Assembly (NCBI GenBank): GCA_001789635.1
Contig: MGAF01000034.1
Location: 1 to 48,054 of the forward strand
Length of the DNA stretch: 48,054 nt
Direction of reading: 5' to 3'
DNA from: Candidatus Roizmanbacteria bacterium RIFCSPLOWO2_01_FULL_35_13
Lineage (GTDB): Bacteria > Patescibacteriota > Microgenomatia > UBA1406 > GWC2-37-13
How positions within the stretch are numbered: position 1 is the first letter of the stretch; every line of letters begins with the position of its first letter. Made by a program: the position numbers and the translations under genes. The notes beneath the pieces are model-generated. The model saw only the letters and a program-made list of their open reading frames with translations. It searched no databases and was not told the DNA's origin. Shown in pieces: positions 15,417-23,477 of the stretch.

Positions 15417-15953
15417 TCAAATTAATGATAATAATTGAGGAATTTGTTTGCATTTTTCATTTGATCCAAAATGGCCTCTATGTTTAATGACAATCAATTT
15501 ACCTCCCAAGCGTTTATTCATTGCCTCAACATTAAATAAAGTAGTATATGGATCGTTATCGGATGTAACACAGTATATTTCTTTTACATTTTCTCTTATT
15601 TTAGCGTGATTGATTTTATTTGGCCAAAAGGATTTATGTTCTTCGGTTAAATCATCATAATCCCAACCAGCAACTAAAATCATTTTTTTATAAACATACT
15701 TTTCTGCCAACCTTAAAGCTAATATGCAACCTAAGCTATGACCAATCACAGTAGTATTAGCGTCAACTGGATAGTTTTTTTCAATGAATTCCAATGAAGT
15801 TTGTAATTGAGGAAGTTTAGTATTAAAGGTTGGAATTTCTGGAAGAAAAGCTTGGTATTTTTTATCTTCCAATTGTTTTTTTAACCACGAATACCAATTA
15901 TTTTCAGATTTACTATACCAAGCATGAAGAATTAAAGCTTTCCTATCAGACAT
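15417..15953 (-). CDS. RBBP9/YdeN-family serine hydrolase
   Basis: This 178-aa alpha/beta hydrolase has the nucleophile elbow GHSLGC, an early oxyanion segment LILHAWYS, an Asp in TSDNDPYT and the catalytic His in KHRGHFGS. These are the residues of the compact RBBP9/YdeN group. Length fits the family. It may act on esters or peptides; the substrate is unknown. It is co-directional and nearly contiguous with the broken SDR gene and lies downstream of the TIR pair. Confidence 0.8.
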   Translation of the reverse strand: MSDRKALILHAWYSKSENNWYSWLKKQLEDKKYQAFLPEIPTFNTKLPQLQTSLEFIEKNYPVDANTTVIGHSLGCILALRLAEKYVYKKMILVAGWDYDDLTEEHKSFWPNKINHAKIRENVKEIYCVTSDNDPYTTLFNVEAMNKRLGGKLIVIKHRGHFGSNEKCKQIPQLLSLI

Positions 15954-15977
15954 TTCAGAATTATATCAAAAATTTGA

Positions 15978-16556
15978 TTATTTAGCGTTTTCAACCCATG
16001 TAGCAAAGTTTTGATAACCATCATCGGAATACCAATCGTAACATTGAATCCAATTAGATAATTTGTGACCTGTATTCCAGTATTTGTTCGCAAAAGGACC
16101 AATGTTAGGAGTTAAATCTTGATAAATTGACCATCTAGTATCATTACTTTCTTGATAATTATTAACAACACCGGATGAGTTTATGTAAAAGCCTAAATAG
16201 TCAAATGGATTCTTTCCTTTTAAGAAAGTCTGCCTATATCTATCAGGAATTCCGTTGATATGGATTCCTAACAATGAATTTCCACGATCATAACTTTTCA
16301 TAATTTCGTACCTAACCCATCTTCTTTCCCAGGTGTCTGTTCCTATTAAGACACAGGTAACAGTAGTATTTTCTAAATTTGAATTTATTAATCTTTTAAC
16401 CGCTGGATCACCATGGAGTTCAGCGTCTTCCCAGATTGATGCATCAAAAAAACCAGATTGACCAGTTTCTTTTGTTAATCCATGATTTCTTACTACATTT
16501 ACTCGAAATGTTTTTACATCATCATAATGAAAGCTGAAAAAAACACGTTTAGTCAT
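15978..16556 (-). CDS. TIR-like (ThsB/DUF1863-type) protein
   Basis: From ATG 16556 the protein is 192 aa. KRVFFSFHYDD opens the TIR-like fold, VNVVRNHGL follows, and TWERRWVRYEI holds a conserved-looking Glu in the W-x-x-x-E position used by TIR NADases. This is the fold of Thoeris ThsB, where TIR proteins make ADP-ribose-derived signals on infection. A C-terminal half with many Trp/Tyr is not assigned. The start overlaps the three-TM gene stop by 8 nt (ATGACTAA), so the pair is translationally coupled. A start at 16565 is less likely. No ThsA-like SLOG/sirtuin or macro domain is nearby. Confidence 0.75.
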   Translation of the reverse strand: MTKRVFFSFHYDDVKTFRVNVVRNHGLTKETGQSGFFDASIWEDAELHGDPAVKRLINSNLENTTVTCVLIGTDTWERRWVRYEIMKSYDRGNSLLGIHINGIPDRYRQTFLKGKNPFDYLGFYINSSGVVNNYQESNDTRWSIYQDLTPNIGPFANKYWNTGHKLSNWIQCYDWYSDDGYQNFATWVENAK

Positions 16557-16950
16557 GAAAAACAAACATAAATAATAATACTGTCGCTAAAAGAATAATA
16601 TAAAAAGGCCAGATGGTTTTTGAAAATAATGTACTGAGATATTGGTTATCCTGATAAGATTTTGTTGATGGTTTCATTGAAAAATCGATAGTATTTTCTT
16701 TTTGATTTCTAACTTCATTATATTTAGCTCTATACAATCTTTCTTGCCAGAGATAATATGTATCAAGAAACCAAAATATAATAATTGGAAAATATGCAAC
16801 AAGGATATATTGTTCTTTTGTTCCAGAAGACAAAACAGTTAAAGCAGCTACTAAGGTTATACACCAACTTTTTATTAAAAATGAATTAGTACCTAATCGA
16901 TTAATCACGCCCTGGACAAATTCAAGGTGGCTTAATTTTTTGTTATCCAT
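16549..16950 (-). CDS. Three-TM membrane protein coupled to the TIR-like gene (putative effector)
   Basis: From ATG 16950 the protein is 133 aa. It begins MDNKKLSHLEFVQGVINRLG, followed by two close transmembrane helices (about residues 24-42 and 47-66). A charged segment WQERLYRAKYNEVRNQKEN with an amphipathic stretch comes next, then a C-terminal helix. Topology recalls small TM effectors of nucleotide-signal defence systems (SLATT-like), but no named domain is assigned with certainty. It is translated just before the TIR-like protein with an 8-nt overlap, implying a two-component module. A longer start at 16983 exists. Confidence 0.65.
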   Translation of the reverse strand: MDNKKLSHLEFVQGVINRLGTNSFLIKSWCITLVAALTVLSSGTKEQYILVAYFPIIIFWFLDTYYLWQERLYRAKYNEVRNQKENTIDFSMKPSTKSYQDNQYLSTLFSKTIWPFYIILLATVLLFMFVFHD

Positions 16951-16983
16951 AGATTGATATGAAAAGATGATCAAGTATACCAC

Positions 16984-17629
16984 TTCTTAGGACTTTCGAA
17001 AATTCCTCCCCCAACGAACAGTGATAGATTCGATGTAAAATCGATCAAAAATAGAATTTTAGCCTAGGGCGTATCCTTAAAAAAGGAATAAATTTTAGTC
17101 CTATAACCAGTGATTTCTTTCTTTTTGTATATATTTGATACAGTTTGTTATTAAATTTGACGTCGTAAAATAAGTATTATGCGACGTCGGAGCGTAATGA
17201 CGCCCAAACACATATAAGTTAGTCAGTCAGTAATATTTGTAGTGATATCTTTTTCAGACGCATGCTTTAAGTGAACCGATATAGTCTAAGCAGATTACAT
17301 TGACCGTAATCTAATATTGATCGTAAACAAAAGTCGTATCAATTATATGTTAAAAATATGAGACTTATAAGACGTTCTTTATATTCTGTATCGTTAAAGA
17401 AAGATTGTTATAACAATATATTTATATAAATTTGTATTTGAGAAGCAGTTTTTAAGAAAGATCAATAATAATCTATAAAGATGAAATAGCCTTTGTATGG
17501 TCAAGAAAAGATTACTTGAGAATCCTAAAGACCTACCCAATCGAGCCTGGTGAGCAAATTTTAGCATTCTACGGCCTCGATTCAGATTTCTTTCTAAAGT
17601 CTTAGCGATCTTTAAGACACCCTATAGTT
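16984..17629. other. Gene-poor intergenic region with hairpins
   Basis: No complete gene is seen here. Two possible RNA hairpins are visible: GACGTCG/CGACGTC around 17160-17193 and AGATTAC/GTAATCT around 17292-17312. A 50-codon open segment at 17456-17605 looks like decayed coding sequence. The base composition is AT-rich and otherwise featureless. Confidence 0.5.
17456..17605 (+). pseudogene. Probable coding remnant, family unknown
   Basis: The open frame follows a TAA and has no start codon. It encodes a protein-like sequence (YKDEIAFVWSRKDYLRIL, then PIEPGEQILAFYGLD) that ends SDFFLKS at TAG 17603-17605. The mixed hydrophobic/charged pattern looks coding, but no family is recognised. It may be the C-terminal end of a gene truncated at the edge of the accessory island. 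Confidence 0.3.
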
Positions 17630-17658
17630 TTGACAAATAGCACATCATTTGTTATAAT
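17630..17658 (+). promoter_or_regulatory. Consensus sigma-70 promoter giving a leaderless mRNA
   Basis: TTGACA (17630-17635), exactly 17 nt, TATAAT (17653-17658), then 7 nt to the ATG at 17666. Transcription should begin at or within a base or two of the start codon. Confidence 0.75.
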
Positions 17659-17665
17659 TCTTAGC

Positions 17666-17935
17666 ATGTCAGAGAAACCTCAATCGCACCATAAAGGCTT
17701 TCATTTACCAACCCTTGCAGTTGGTTTTTATAGAGTTACAGAATCTTTAAACAATGCAATTGAAGGAAGTCAACCAGAAATTAAAGGTCCCTATCCAAAT
17801 AAACTGTCAGCAACTCCGTTACCTCAAAGAATGAACGCAAGAATTTATTTTCCAATTTCAAGAGTTGAGTTTCACTTTTTCAAACCAGAAGGAGCTATTC
17901 CTCCTAATCCTGTAGAACTAGAAAAATTTGAATAA
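17666..17935 (+). CDS. Small hypothetical protein (89 aa)
   Basis: The start at 17666 (MSEKPQSHHKGFHLP) is fixed by the perfect promoter ending 7 nt earlier. An upstream in-frame ATG lies inside the promoter. The protein contains SLNNAIEGSQPEIKGPYPNK, a proline-rich centre and a terminal strand ISRVEFHFFKPEGAIPPNP. No family, signal peptide or membrane helix is seen. The strong promoter suggests abundant expression. Function unknown. Confidence 0.6.
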   Translation: MSEKPQSHHKGFHLPTLAVGFYRVTESLNNAIEGSQPEIKGPYPNKLSATPLPQRMNARIYFPISRVEFHFFKPEGAIPPNPVELEKFE

Positions 17936-18063
17936 AATCGTAATTAAGGTAGTAAGTATCTATTTGGTACTTCTTCAAGATGTGGAATCTGAAGGAAATT
18001 ACTTTTATAATAAGTTCTAATGTTATCGATTAAGTAGAGCAAGGCTTCTGATAAACTTAAGAA

Positions 18064-18153
18064 ATGACAATCTTCTTCTTTCTTAGCGCTCTTTTTGCAG
18101 AAGTAGTGGGAACGGTTGCAGGCTTTGGCTCATCAACGATCCTTGGGGTTTAG
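18064..18153 (+). pseudogene. N-terminal fragment of a TauE/SafE family transporter
   Basis: ATG followed by FFFLSALFAEVVGTVAGFGSS is the typical first helix of TauE/SafE anion-exporter proteins (about 250 aa). It stops after 29 codons at TAG, and no later TauE sequence follows, because the DNA continues into alpha/beta-hydrolase remnant sequence. A minus-strand frame over 17948-18080 (ending HLEEVPNRYLLP) also looks protein-like but lacks a start. The stretch 17936-18063 holds no other gene. Confidence 0.5.
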
Positions 18154-18490
18154 CTGGTTACTATCCGGTTAGCGTTCAAACATATATTAATTTTTTTTTA
18201 CACCCGGTAGCGAAATGTTCAAGTCTACTCAGATGGCAAAAAAAGGGGAAGGCGGGTACAGACATTTAATTAAAGTTCCTTTGCTTTGGATTTTGGGAGA
18301 TCAAGTCGAAAAAGAGTATTTATTCGTTCCTTTTCAAGAAGCGTTTGATTTGGTAAAAAAAGAAAATCACCAGGTAGAAATCCATCAGCTAAAAAAATGC
18401 GATCATGGATTAAATAATCACGAAGCCGAAACCGCCTCTCTGATCTCCAATTTTCTTGAAAAAATAAAAACAATTTTTTTAAATATATAA
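18124..18490 (+). pseudogene. Truncated, frameshifted alpha/beta hydrolase C-terminal remnant
   Basis: One frame reads LAGYYPVSVQTYINFFLHPVAK. After a one-base shift near 18213 another continues MAKKGEGGYRHLIKVPLLWILGDQ, ending with a Cys-Asp-His-Gly-Leu context (KKCDHGLNNHE) that would hold the catalytic His. The nucleophile half is missing. The 91-codon frame from ATG 18215 is therefore a fragment, not a working hydrolase. Confidence 0.55.
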
Positions 18491-18529
18491 ATTTTAAATA
18501 CACTTACTATAATAGGCTATAAATTTGGT

Positions 18530-18994
18530 ATGTAAGGTCTTATTAGAGCAGCAGCTAAAGTAATAAAAAACATTCTCTATGTCAATATCGCCTCAATAAC
18601 TCCTGAAGGCAAACCTTGGAATACTCCGGTTTACTGCGCCTTTGATAAGCAACTAAATTATTACTGGCTTTCCTGGAAGCTCAACCAACATTCGATAAAC
18701 ATCCGAAATAATTCCAATGTGTTCGTAACCATTTATGATTCCACTGCAAAAGCCGGTACCGGTTTCGGAGTATATACGCAGGGAAAAGCTTACGAACTGA
18801 AAAATCCCAAGGATATTTTTCTGGGATTAAAGGAAGTCTATAAACGGGAAAAAAGACATCCGTATGATGTATTAAAGTTTTTAAAAAAATTTCCAAGAAG
18901 AACTTACAAATTTATTCCTGAAAAAGTCTGGGTCAACAGCGACAGCGAAATAGAAGGAAACTTCATTGATGTCAGAACCGAACTGGATCTTTAG
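18530..18994 (+). pseudogene. PPOX-like FMN-binding protein gene with a stop as second codon
   Basis: A TATAAA box (18518-18523) lies 6 nt before ATG 18530, but codon 2 is TAA. After that the frame is open to 18994 and encodes a full split-barrel protein: IRAAAKVIKNILYVNIASIT, TPEGKPWNTPVY, YYWLSWKLNQHSINIRNN, VFVTIYDSTAKAGTGFGVY. The sequence is well preserved, so decay is recent or an alternative start is used; only a GTG at 18719 is available and it loses the first third. A paralogous fold occurs at 6843. Confidence 0.6.
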
Positions 18995-19083
18995 AAATTG
19001 AAATCTGCTGTTTGTAAATAATTCATTCTCCTTTCTTAATTAGTCTTACTAAAAAATCTAACGCACTTGCTATAATTCATAAA

Positions 19084-19350
19084 ATGAACCCAAAGGTAAT
19101 CAAAAGAGACGGATCAATGGAGGAGTATAAAGAGACTAAAATTACAAGAGTAGTCGTCGCAGCCGGACTTAGTGAGTCTCAAGCTAAGTCATTAACTTCT
19201 GCTATTACTAAGTGGCTAAATGAAGAAGCTTTTTCCAAGTTGCCCTCGCTTAAGTTAAGAGATAAAGTAATCGAAGAACTGAAAAAAATAAATAAGGATG
19301 CATTCAATCTTTTTTCCTGGTATCAAAATACAAAAGAACAACCAGAATAA
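19084..19350 (+). CDS. Stand-alone ATP-cone-like domain protein (paralogue 2)
   Basis: The 88-aa protein starts PKVIKRDGSMEEYKETKITR, then VVVAAGLSESQAKSLTSAIT, and ends KKINKDAFNLFSWYQNTKE. It is clearly homologous along its whole length to the 8352-8609 protein. It corresponds to the ATP-cone nucleotide-binding domain without an attached enzyme. TATAAT at 19071-19076 lies 7 nt before the ATG, a leaderless arrangement. The pair may be small nucleotide sensors, but no evidence beyond domain similarity exists. Confidence 0.75.
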   Translation: MNPKVIKRDGSMEEYKETKITRVVVAAGLSESQAKSLTSAITKWLNEEAFSKLPSLKLRDKVIEELKKINKDAFNLFSWYQNTKEQPE

Positions 19351-19423
19351 TTCTCATCTTCTATTTAAGGATTTGGTAGAATGTTTTGGGTGACTAACAT
19401 TTTGATTTTTTTAAAATAAAAAT

Positions 19424-19825
19424 ATGGCAAAGATGAATCCGGTTGTACACTTTGAGATGCCGTTTGAAGATAAAAAAAGAATGGGGGATTTTTATTCCAA
19501 TGTTTTCGGATGGCAAACTCAATTGATGGGTTCGGATTTTGGGGAATATGTTGTCGTCTCAACGACTGAAATGGATGAAAAAAACCAACTTCCCAAAAAG
19601 CCAGGTGCGATAAACGGCGGATTTTTCAAAAAAGACAAAAGCAAGCCCGATCAGATTCCATCGGTTGTAATTGCGGTTGATGACATCAAAGAACACATAA
19701 AGAAAGTAAAAGAAGCTGGCGGTGAAGTATTGGGAGATCCGGTTGAGATTCCGACAGTCGGGTGGTATGTATCTTTCCGTGATACAGAAGGAAACAGAGT
19801 CAGTCTTCTTCAGCCTTCGCGATAA
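19424..19825 (+). CDS. VOC (glyoxalase/bleomycin-resistance) family protein
   Basis: The 133-aa protein has two beta-alpha-beta-beta-beta modules: PVVHFEMPFEDKKRMGDFYS, then VFGWQ in the first, and PSVVIAVDDIKEHIKKVKEA, GGEVLGDPVEIPTVGW and FRDTEGNRVSLLQ in the second. The terminal D-x-E-G-N is the usual VOC signature. The metal ligands H9 and E(11) are possible, but the reaction cannot be named. It resembles the COG3324-like predicted lactoylglutathione-lyase-related enzymes. Confidence 0.85.
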   Translation: MAKMNPVVHFEMPFEDKKRMGDFYSNVFGWQTQLMGSDFGEYVVVSTTEMDEKNQLPKKPGAINGGFFKKDKSKPDQIPSVVIAVDDIKEHIKKVKEAGGEVLGDPVEIPTVGWYVSFRDTEGNRVSLLQPSR

Positions 19826-19879
19826 ACATTGAAATTTTGGCTTGAAAAATAACAATAAGCGTCCTACACTATTTTCATT

Positions 19880-20185
19880 ATGACCAGGAATCCGTTGATT
19901 AATGCATTAACAGCGGTTTTATACATATTTATTATTGCTTTCGTTATTTTTTACGGGACTAAAAACATGAGACCTGCCAATTCATTCTTTGCCCCGGTCG
20001 CCATGATTTCTCTATTTACCCTTTCGGCCGCAATGATGGGCTATTTTTTTCTCTACCAACCCGCCCAACTTTATTTTGACGGAAAGAAAAAAATTGCAGT
20101 GAATTTGTTTATTCAGACCTTAATTTCTTTCGGAGTTATTACCGCCTTGTTAGTTTCCCTTTTGTTTTCAGGCATTTTGTCTTAA
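19880..20185 (+). CDS. Three-TM membrane protein, unknown function
   Basis: The 101-aa protein has three transmembrane helices at about residues 9-27, 36-56 and 75-98, with a short loop KNMRPANSFFAPVAM between the first two. It resembles small unannotated membrane proteins common in Patescibacteria. It is followed 28 nt later by another small membrane protein in the same direction, so they may form an operon. Confidence 0.65.
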   Translation: MTRNPLINALTAVLYIFIIAFVIFYGTKNMRPANSFFAPVAMISLFTLSAAMMGYFFLYQPAQLYFDGKKKIAVNLFIQTLISFGVITALLVSLLFSGILS

Positions 20186-20213
20186 CTTTTTCCAGTAAAA
20201 GGTGGTGAAAAAT

Positions 20214-20606
20214 ATGAATCTAATCTTAAAAAGAGGACTTATGGCGGGTCTTGTCAACTTATTAGTCGGTGTCGGACTAAATATGTTTGTTCAAATGTTG
20301 TTGCCTGCGATTGCCGGAGAGTATAAGAATACTGGAATATTTCGATCCTGGACTGATCCATTGATGATGCTATTTTTTGTTTATCCTTTTATTGTAGGAG
20401 TAGCATCGGCATATCTCTGGGAAAAACTGGGAAAACCAGAACCGGCTGAGTTTGCAAAATTATACTTTATAATTGCAACAATTCCCGGAATGTTTATTAC
20501 CTATACGAGTTTTAAAATATCATTAGCTATGGTGCTTCTTTGGACAATTACAGGATATATTGAAGCATTGATCGCAGCCTATGTATTTGTCAGGATAAAG
20601 AAATAA
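20214..20606 (+). CDS. Four-TM membrane protein with a Shine-Dalgarno start
   Basis: ATG 20214 is preceded by AAAAGGTGGTG, one of the few clear Shine-Dalgarno sequences in this window, which favours this start over the GTG at 20202. The 130-aa protein has helices at about 10-32, 44-62, 80-98 and 104-124. No family is recognised. Being internal to a short operon explains why it carries an SD while first genes are leaderless. Confidence 0.65.
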   Translation: MNLILKRGLMAGLVNLLVGVGLNMFVQMLLPAIAGEYKNTGIFRSWTDPLMMLFFVYPFIVGVASAYLWEKLGKPEPAEFAKLYFIIATIPGMFITYTSFKISLAMVLLWTITGYIEALIAAYVFVRIKK

Positions 20607-20693
20607 ATATCTGATAAAGGTTTAAAGACAAATTGTACCTTAGTGTTTTTCCTGTCCCCATAATTAAAGTCCCACATCACTGTATAATAACTT

Positions 20694-22025
20694 ATGTATT
20701 TTTTTCTACAGCTTCTATTTGTAATAACTCTTGTTTTACTTAACGGATTTTTCGTTGCGGCTGAGTTTGCTTTGGTTGCGGTCAGGAAAACACGCATAGA
20801 GGAACTTATTAAAAATGGCAGTAAATCGGCCAAATTGGTTTCGAAGGCACTTAATGATCTTGAAAGTTATATTTCTTCAACCCAGTTAGGTATAACTTTA
20901 GCAAGTCTAGCTCTGGGGTGGATAGGAGAGCCGGCTATAGCGCATTTTTTAGAACCATTCTTTAGCTTTTTACCTCAGCAAACTGCTTTTTTGACAGCAC
21001 ACGGATTGGCTGTAATAATTGCTTTCTCTATCATTACTTTTCTTCATATTGTCCTGGGTGAGTTAGCTCCTAAGACTATGGCTTTGCAAAGAGCAGAAGA
21101 GGTATCTCTTTTTGTTATCTTCCCCCTTGTGTTATTTACAAAGTTTTTTAAACCATTTATCTGGTTTCTGAATGGGGCGGGGACTTTAGTATTAAAATTA
21201 TTCCATTTTTCAGCTCCAATCGGTCAGCAGCTTGGACATTCAGAAGAAGAAGTCAAAATGATTTTATCGCAAAGCGCAGAAGGGGGAACACTTGAGAAAC
21301 AGGAAGTGGAGATGATGCATAAAATATTGCAGTTAGGCGATATTCCCGTAAGGAATATAATGATGCCACGAACAGAAATTAAGGCGATTGATGCTGATAT
21401 GCCGATCAGAGAATTTAAAATATTTTTACGCAAGAATAATCTGAGCCGTTATCCGGTTTATAAAGGGGCGATTGATACGATTTTAGGCTACGTCCATGTA
21501 AGGGATATTACTAAACTTAAAGCCGAAAAAGATTTAACCGTATTGAATAGCGGGATAATAAGAGAAGTTATAAATGTACCGGAGACACAGCGCATAGATG
21601 ATGTATTAGTTGCGATGCGGAAAAAAAGAGTTCATATGGCAGTTGTTAATGACGAATATGGTGGCACTTCGGGCATTGTTACTTTAGAAGATATATTAGA
21701 AAGTATTGTCGGGGAAATTTATGACGAGTTTGACAAAACTGAAGTAAAAATAAAGAAAAATATTAATGGAGATTACATAGTAGACGGTTTAACTTCCGTA
21801 CAAAGTATAAGGCAAAAATTCAATATTCCGATAAAGGGTCATGGATACGTTACAATCGGTGGAGTAGTATTCGGAATATTGGGAAAAGAACCAAAAATCG
21901 GAGACACAGTAAGAATTGGAAATATCGAATTAAAAATCCAGGAAGTTGAGAAAAAAAGAATCAAAACACTTATTGTGGTGAAATTGAAAAATAGAGAAAT
22001 GGCCTTGAAATCAAATAGGATATAA
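20694..22025 (+). CDS. CNNM/CorC (HlyC) family membrane protein with CBS pair
   Basis: The 443-aa protein has an N-terminal DUF21/CNNM transmembrane domain (residues 1-190) with NGFFVAAEFALVAVRKTR and HIVLGELAPKTMALQ. Two CBS domains follow (about 210-330), including MMPRTEIKAIDAD and VVNDEYGGTSGIVTLEDILE. The C-terminal CorC_HlyC domain occupies 350-430. This family is linked to Mg2+ or Na+/Mg2+ transport. TATAAT at 20683-20688 lies 5 nt before the ATG. Length and order are standard. Confidence 0.92.
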   Translation: MYFFLQLLFVITLVLLNGFFVAAEFALVAVRKTRIEELIKNGSKSAKLVSKALNDLESYISSTQLGITLASLALGWIGEPAIAHFLEPFFSFLPQQTAFLTAHGLAVIIAFSIITFLHIVLGELAPKTMALQRAEEVSLFVIFPLVLFTKFFKPFIWFLNGAGTLVLKLFHFSAPIGQQLGHSEEEVKMILSQSAEGGTLEKQEVEMMHKILQLGDIPVRNIMMPRTEIKAIDADMPIREFKIFLRKNNLSRYPVYKGAIDTILGYVHVRDITKLKAEKDLTVLNSGIIREVINVPETQRIDDVLVAMRKKRVHMAVVNDEYGGTSGIVTLEDILESIVGEIYDEFDKTEVKIKKNINGDYIVDGLTSVQSIRQKFNIPIKGHGYVTIGGVVFGILGKEPKIGDTVRIGNIELKIQEVEKKRIKTLIVVKLKNREMALKSNRI

Positions 22026-22030
22026 TTCAT

Positions 22031-22204
22031 AAGATATATAAATCTGATAAGTGCTTAGTTTTTGAAGACTTTATGTAAGGTGTTAAAGCGGCAAAAGCTG
22101 CAGAAATGACGGTTATTGCAGTTGCAACAAACAAAATGCCAGAAACCCTAAAAGAAACCGATTATGTTATTAACGATTTTTCACCAATACAGAATATTGT
22201 ATAA
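22031..22204 (+). pseudogene. C-terminal remnant of a HAD-family (beta-phosphoglucomutase-like) hydrolase
   Basis: The frame reads KSDKCLVFEDF, M, TAA, then GVKAAKAAEMTVIAVATNK and ETDYVINDFSPI. This is HAD motif IV (normally FEDS.NGV.AA.AAGM) and the C-terminal end of the fold. The N-terminal two thirds are absent and a stop splits motif IV. The remnant's TAA overlaps the TATAAT box of the amidase gene. Confidence 0.65.
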
Positions 22205-22211
22205 TTACATA

Positions 22212-22907
22212 ATGAGAAGAAGTTTACTTATTTTTTTTATTACTTTATCAGCAATTCTCTTTTTTATTCCAAAAATTACTTACTCTTTGGAAACAGCAGT
22301 AACGGGACACAAAATTATTCTTGATGCCGGACACGGCGGGGATGATTATGGTTCAACGGCTTGTTATGGTCTGCCTGAAAAAGAAGTTAACCTGCAGATT
22401 ACAAATAAGCTGAAGACTCTGCTTGAGACGGATGCAGCGAAAGTGCTGATGACAAGGTCAGACGATTCAACTCATTCTAATAATTATCGTTATACCTTTG
22501 CAAATAGTAACGGAGGAGAAGTACTTGTTTCCATACATCTTAACGGTTCTTCAAATGTCTTTACCGACGGAACACTCGGACTTTATGGAAAAATCGGCAA
22601 GGATAAAGCGTTTACACAGGTTCTTCATAACGCATTATGGGTAGGATTAAATTACACCCCAAATTTTATTGATTTTGGAGTTACTAATTTTGCCTCAGGA
22701 GTTCTTTTAAAGTCAACAATGTCTGCAACAATTCAGGAAACGGTATTTATATCTAATAATTACGAGTGCGACCTGCTTAATAACTCAGGTGGAGAAAGAC
22801 AGCAGCAAATAGCACAAAGTTTATATAACGGTTTAATAAACTGGTTTAGCCAACCTCAATCCACCCCTACTCCTAAGCCGGGCAAGAATAAGCAGACTTT
22901 AAATTAG
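22212..22907 (+). CDS. N-acetylmuramoyl-L-alanine amidase (Amidase_3)
   Basis: The start at ATG 22212 is set by TATAAT at 22200-22205, 6 nt upstream; an in-frame ATG at 22164 lies before the promoter. The 231-aa protein has a signal peptide (about residues 1-25) and an Amidase_3 domain. Its zinc ligands can be read in order: DAGHGG, then a Glu in LPEKEVNLQ, then SIHLNGS, with the catalytic Glu in QETVF. The family cleaves the stem peptide from MurNAc in peptidoglycan outside the membrane. A proline/threonine tail follows the domain. Confidence 0.88.
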   Translation: MRRSLLIFFITLSAILFFIPKITYSLETAVTGHKIILDAGHGGDDYGSTACYGLPEKEVNLQITNKLKTLLETDAAKVLMTRSDDSTHSNNYRYTFANSNGGEVLVSIHLNGSSNVFTDGTLGLYGKIGKDKAFTQVLHNALWVGLNYTPNFIDFGVTNFASGVLLKSTMSATIQETVFISNNYECDLLNNSGGERQQQIAQSLYNGLINWFSQPQSTPTPKPGKNKQTLN

Positions 22908-23041
22908 TCGCAACAGAAAAATCATTTCTCACAAATGTTTTCAATCTCTTCCCCCCTAAATGGATTCATGGTCTATTTTTTTATACAAAAAAAATAAAGT
23001 TTATTTTTTGCTATAATCTCGTATTATAACTTCGTTAATTT

Positions 23042-23383
23042 ATGCAATTTCTGGTAATCGGAAAAGACGGCAAAGATAAAAAAGCGACGGATCGCAGAAT
23101 GGCAGTTAGAGAAGCTCACCTTAAGTTAGGGGACGAGATGGAGAAATCAGGGGACAGGTGGTATGGGTGTGTAATGCTGGACGATAATGGAAGAATGATT
23201 GGATCCATGGCGGTAATGGATTTTGCTTCAGAAAAGGAACTTCAAGAATGGCTTGATAGAGAACCTTATGTTACAGGTAAAGTCTGGAAAACAGTTGAAA
23301 TTTATAAATGCAATGTTAAAAGACCTTGGAAGTTTAATCGCCCTCAATCTTTCTTTGAATTGAGAGAAAAACTTGGTAAGTAA
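23042..23383 (+). CDS. YCII-related domain protein
   Basis: The 113-aa protein has the dimeric alpha+beta YCII pattern: MQFLVIGKDG, KLGDEMEKSGDRWYGCVML, FASEKELQEWLDREPYVTGKVW, then VEIYKCNVKRPW. Proteins of this fold often have a His-Asp active site and poorly known function. Here the segment FDREPY (LDREPYV) is present. Two TATAAT-like boxes lie 13-24 nt upstream. No partner suggests a pathway. Confidence 0.75.
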   Translation: MQFLVIGKDGKDKKATDRRMAVREAHLKLGDEMEKSGDRWYGCVMLDDNGRMIGSMAVMDFASEKELQEWLDREPYVTGKVWKTVEIYKCNVKRPWKFNRPQSFFELREKLGK

Positions 23384-23477
23384 TAATTGAATTACATCTT
23401 AAAGGCGTAATATAAAAAATTTGGGTTTGTAAATCATAAAATCGGAATGCTTAAAGAGAATTAAATCACATATTCGT

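Noticed and set aside
16984-17629. Right attachment site of the integrated element
   Set aside because: I looked for a copy of the tRNA-Asn 3' end here and elsewhere and did not find one by eye, so no border is claimed.
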